A DNA stretch of 64,000 nucleotides, from assembly GCA_954871525.1 (NCBI GenBank), contig OX940863.1, positions 26,424,001 to 26,488,000 on the forward strand, written 5' to 3'. The translations under genes and the position numbers were made by a program. Position 1 is the first letter of the stretch. Each line of letters opens with the position of its first letter. Positions 60,750 through 64,000 of the stretch are shown here, in pieces. The notes below the pieces were generated by a model that saw only the letters and a program-made list of their open reading frames with translations, ran no database searches and was not told the DNA's origin. The stretch comes from Parietaria judaica. Taxonomy: Eukaryota; Streptophyta; Magnoliopsida; Rosales; Urticaceae.

Positions 60750-62165
60750 TTTTTGACAGGGCAAAAAGTGTTTATGTTTAGGTAAAAAGTGTTTATGTTA
60801 ATTTATTTATTTTCGGTTTAGCAAAAAGTATTTATGTTTAGGCAAAAACTGTTTATGTTTAGGCAAAAAGTATTTATGTTGATTTATTTTATTTTCGGTT
60901 TAGCAAAAAGTATTTATGTTTAGGTAAAAATAGTTTATGTTTAGGCAAAAAGTGTTTATGTTGATTTATTTTTTTTCCAGCTTAGGAAAAAACTGTTTAT
61001 GTTTAGGCAAAAATTGTTTATGTTTAGGCAAAAAGTGTTTATGTTGATTTATTTTATTTTCGGTTTTAAAAAAACCTATGGAATGAAGAACAAAACTGTT
61101 TATGTTTAGGCAAAAACTGTTTATGTGAATTTATTTTATTTTTGGTTTTAAAAAAACCCTATGAAATGAAGAACAAAACTGTTTATGTTTAGGGAAAAAT
61201 TGATTATGTGGATTTATTTTATGTGAATTGTGAAAATAAGTCTCTAATGTTATAATACTCCAATGTGAAATGCTTCTTTTTAGGTACTGAATATGAGTTA
61301 TTTTATTTTGGGCTAAACAGAAACTGTTTATGTATAGGCAAAAAGTATTTGTGTATAGGCAAAAACTATTTATGTTGAGTTATTTTATTTTGGGCTAAAC
61401 AGAAACTGTTTGTGTATAGGCAAAAAGTATTTATGTTAAGGCAAAAACTATTTATGTTGATTTTTTTTTTTTTTGGCTAAACAAAAACTGTTTATGTTTA
61501 GGCAAAAAATATTTATGTGTTCGACAAAAACTATTTATGTATAGGCAAAAAGTATTTCTGTATAGGCAAAAACTATTTATGTTGAGTAATTTTTTTTGAG
61601 CTAAACAGAAACTGTTTATGTATAGGCAAAAAGTATTTATGTTAAGGCAAAAACTATTTATATTGATTTATCTTTTTTTGGGCTAAACAAAACCTGTTTA
61701 TGTTTAGGCAAAAACTATTTATGTGTTCGACTAAAACTATTTATGTATAGGCAAAAAGTATTTATGTATGGGCAAAAACTATTTATGTTGAGTTATTTTA
61801 TTTTGGGCTAAACAGAAATTGTTTATGTATAGGCAAAAAGTATTTATGTTAAGGCAAAAACTATTTATGTTGATTTATTTTATTTTGGGCTAAACAAAAA
61901 CTGTTTATGTTTAGGCAAAAAATATTTATGTGTTCGACAAAAAACTATTTATGTTGAGGGAAAAAGTATTTATGTATAGGCAAAAACTATTTATGTTGAG
62001 TTATTTTATTTTGGGCTAAACAGAAACTGTTTATGTATAGGCAAAAAGTATTTATGTTAAGGCAAAAACTATTTATGTTGAGTTACGTTATTTTGGGCTA
62101 AACAGAAACTGTTTATGTTTAGGCAAAAAATATTTATGTGTTCGACAAAAACTATTTATGTTTAT
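60750..62165. repeat. Minisatellite of TTTATG...AGGCAAAAA units
   Basis: Repeats of about 20 bp (AAACTGTTTATGTTTAGGC type) are organised into a higher-order unit of roughly 170-240 bp that also contains TTGATTTATTTTATTTTGGG and GTGTTCGACAAAAACT. At least four higher-order copies are visible (starting near 61310, 61560, 61790 and 62000). No coding capacity. It separates the receptor-kinase pieces from the PPR piece within the Pack-MULE. Confidence 0.9.
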
Positions 62166-62640
62166 TTAATGTGAAATGCTTCTTTCGTGATTCACATCGT
62201 TTCGATATTATTAGTCCATGAGACCACATGATTTAAATCCTTAATATTTTTTCAAGGTCTAAAAAATAATCTTAATCGTATATATTTTATGTATAAGATA
62301 ATACTTGATTTGAAAGATTAGATTGTTTATAAATGTAATAAAAAAAATCAAACAATCAGCAAAATAGAAAATGCAATGCATTAAACAGTTTATCGTCACC
62401 ATTTGTACCTTTATGTTTTCGACGATACATATTTGTTCCATTGTCCATGTTACTTCGATGGCCAATTTTACCGTCATATTTCTTTTATTATTATTATTAT
62501 TATTATTATGTGATATTTTTGTTATAAATAATTAAAAGTTAGTAAAAATAAATAGACCATGCATATAAATTTAAAATGCTATGATTTTTCTAGTGGTCAA
62601 GCTATAGCCAATTCAACATAATATTGTGTTGGTAATTAGT
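62166..62640. other. AT-rich spacer inside the Pack-MULE
   Basis: Holds an (ATT)n microsatellite at about 62485-62509. No gene fragment is recognised. Confidence 0.5.
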
Positions 62641-62689
62641 ATATCACACGTTATATATAGATAGACACCAAACGGGCATCCTCTGCCCG

Positions 62690-62945
62690 ACCCGATGAAG
62701 CAATGCCGTAAATGACACGACATTTCTAACGGAACTTACATCGAACATTTGGCGTGCGAGATCAAGTTCGCCGCTTTTCGCATAGAAATCGATCAGAGAA
62801 GCAAACAGGAAATCGTCGCGATCGAGCCCGAGCTTCAAAACATGTACGTGGATCTGGTTCCCTTCGCGGGTGGCTCCAGCTTTAACGCAGCTCTTGAAGA
62901 GGGCAGGGAAGGTGTGCGAGTTCGGGTCGTTGCCCGAGACGAGAA
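62690..62945 (-). pseudogene. Captured fragment of a pentatricopeptide-repeat protein
   Basis: Read on -, NDPNSHTFPALFKSCVKAGA is followed by EGNQIHVHVLKLGLDRDDFL and ASLIDFYAKSGELDLARQMF. This is about two PPR motifs of the PLS/E-type found in organelle RNA-editing factors (typical of HTFP...LKSC and GxQIHxHxLKxG...LIDFYAKSG...AxxMFD). The remainder of a 500-700 aa PPR protein is absent and the reading frame decays to the left of 62690. It is almost surely a captured exon piece and not a gene. Confidence 0.8.
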
Positions 62946-62948
62946 TGC

Positions 62949-63150
62949 GAGTAGTGAGTGAAGGCGTGGAGGAGGTTCCGGCGAAGGCCGTGGACTGGGT
63001 TTGAGCGACGGTTGTGCGACCCTAAGCTTTCGGTCGTGACTTCGTTGTTGGTGGTCGTGACTTCGCGAGCAGTGGGTGAAGGCGTGGAGGAGGTTTCGGC
63101 GAAGGCTGTGGACTGGGTTTGAGCGACGGTCGTGCGACCTTCTTCTTCGT
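62949..63150. repeat. Direct duplication of a 118-bp unit
   Basis: GTGAAGGCGTGGAGGAGGTT and the following CCGTGGACTGGGTTTGAGCG-like sequence recur with an offset of 118 bp (first copy from 62949, second from 63067), with a few differences. It lies between the PPR fragment and the right inverted repeat. Confidence 0.85.
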
Positions 63151-63224
63151 TCAAGCTTTGCGAGTGACTCTGCGTTTGCCCTTTTTCTTTCTTCTTTTTT
63201 TTCTTTAATGCTGAATCGTGGAAG

Positions 63225-63452
63225 GGGGGAAAGAGAGTGGGGAGGAAATATGAGGAAATTTGGGCTGAGTTAATTAACCATGGGGTTGAGTTAAATTTGG
63301 ATTTGGGGCATATTTTTGTAATTTAACAAATTCGGGTACTTTTCCAAAAACACATACTTCCCCGGGCACACAAATTGAAGTTTCCCATTACCTATATGTA
63401 ATTCCAGTTACATTTTGGTAACTTGAATTACATAAATATAATTACATTTTTG
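63225..63452 (-). repeat. Right inverted repeat of the Pack-MULE
   Basis: Reverse complement of about 59739-59945. The match is clearest over the segment containing GGAAAAGTACCC and TTTGTTAAATTAC. Confidence 0.78.
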
Positions 63453-64000
63453 TTGGCTTCTTTGACACTCGTCTTGAATTATCTTTGGCGCTCGTTTCGA
63501 ATTCCTTTCAACGACGCTCTTCGGCGGCTTTGGCTCTCGTATCGAATTCGGCTTCTCGAGTATAATTGGGATTTGAGAGCAAAAAATAAATAAAAAATAG
63601 AAGCATTAAAGGGTAAAAAATAATTTTAAAAAAATCTATAAAAAGTTAAGTATAGTTAACAACGTGGTTTATTTTAGAGCATGATCACCAACAAGTTCTT
63701 GAGCTCCAATACAATTAAAGACCAAACACATACCATCATCATCACAGAGAAACACATGTAAGCTTTGGAATTGAAGTTACTGAGGTCGTCCGCCGTCCGC
63801 ACGCCGTCCGCCTCCGCTAGCTCCGCGAGTCAGACATGAGAGATGAAAAAGTCTCCAAACATGAAATTCCACCCGTGAGCAGACAAGTCATCAAGTCATC
63901 AGTGTATTTGTTACGAATGCTTTCTTTGATCAGACTCGCCAACGAAAGAATCCAAACATAGGCTCGATACCTCGGCCGTGCAAGTAATGGGCTTGAGAAC
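63453..64000. other. Spacer at the window edge
   Basis: Contains a short run of repeated CTCGTTTCGAATTC/CTCGTATCGAATTCGG-like sequence near 63490-63550. The last roughly 250 bp are GC-richer. No reading frame with a recognisable domain is seen; a gene could begin beyond the edge. Confidence 0.4.

Larger units (their letters stand above)
59739..63452. mobile_element. Probable Pack-MULE carrying three host gene fragments
   Basis: The left end (59739 to about 59945) and right end (about 63225-63452) are inverted repeats of about 200 bp. Examples: GTAATTATAG outermost on both sides; TTTCAATTTGTGTG near 59808, inverted near 63375; GGAAAAGTACCC near 59825, inverted near 63340; GTTAAATTACAA and ATATGCCCCAAATC, also shared. 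Between them lie non-autonomous content and pieces of at least three unrelated genes: an LRR receptor kinase (+), a TMK-like receptor kinase (-) and a PPR protein (-). A minisatellite separates them. Capture of unrelated exonic pieces inside long inverted repeats is the definition of a Pack-MULE. I did not find a convincing 9-bp duplication, so the outer limits are approximate. Confidence 0.7.

Overview
This is plant nuclear DNA, most likely from a eudicot. The evidence is AT-rich intergenic sequence, many (TA)n microsatellites, GT-AG introns, plant-specific gene families (a MYC2-type bHLH factor and a TKPR1/DRL1-type reductase) and a dense set of plant transposons. The species cannot be fixed from sequence alone. 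Only three genes look intact. (1) A six-exon reductase gene at 6233-9634 (+) encodes 336 aa of the tetraketide alpha-pyrone reductase (TKPR1/DRL1) type. (2) An intronless, GC-rich MYC2-type transcription factor lies at 18557-20437 (-), 626 aa. (3) A seven-exon ArfGAP of the AGD8/9/10 type lies at 51746-56460 (+), 403 aa. I joined the exons of both spliced genes by reading phase-compatible GT-AG junctions.

Almost everything else is mobile DNA or its debris. Between 1.0 and 3.8 kb three Mutator-like foldback elements stand side by side, two with perfect 9-bp target-site duplications. Other foldback elements lie at 40.3-41.1 kb and 42.2-43.1 kb; the second is a palindrome made of palindromes. 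hAT elements are common: a decayed transposase-bearing copy (23624-27848) and short non-autonomous copies at 5176, 20674, 44588, 48775 and 50673, most with recognisable 8-bp duplications. Three solo LTRs (12701-13978, 22252-23048, 37242-38415) and one broken Ty1/copia element (32329 to about 36995) represent the retrotransposons. A CACTA-type end with GCCGCGGC subterminal hairpins starts at 28817. A tRNA-derived SINE with a 10-bp duplication lies at 46151-46253.

The right end (57-63.5 kb) is the most unusual part. A GTAAC/GTTAC-rich tandem array (58.3-59.6 kb) is followed by a probable Pack-MULE (about 59739-63452). This element has inverted repeats of about 200 bp enclosing three fragments of unrelated host genes: a RCH1/RGI-like LRR receptor kinase on +, a TMK-like LRR receptor kinase on - and a PPR protein on -. 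A second minisatellite array (60.75-62.16 kb) lies between the captured pieces. Next to it, at 57244-57612, is a reading frame of unknown function whose modules recur downstream.

The three intact genes do not form a pathway. TKPR1 acts in sporopollenin synthesis in anthers, MYC2 in jasmonate signalling and the ArfGAP in vesicle traffic. They are independent genes in a transposon-rich neighbourhood. I see no operon-like or clustered metabolic system.
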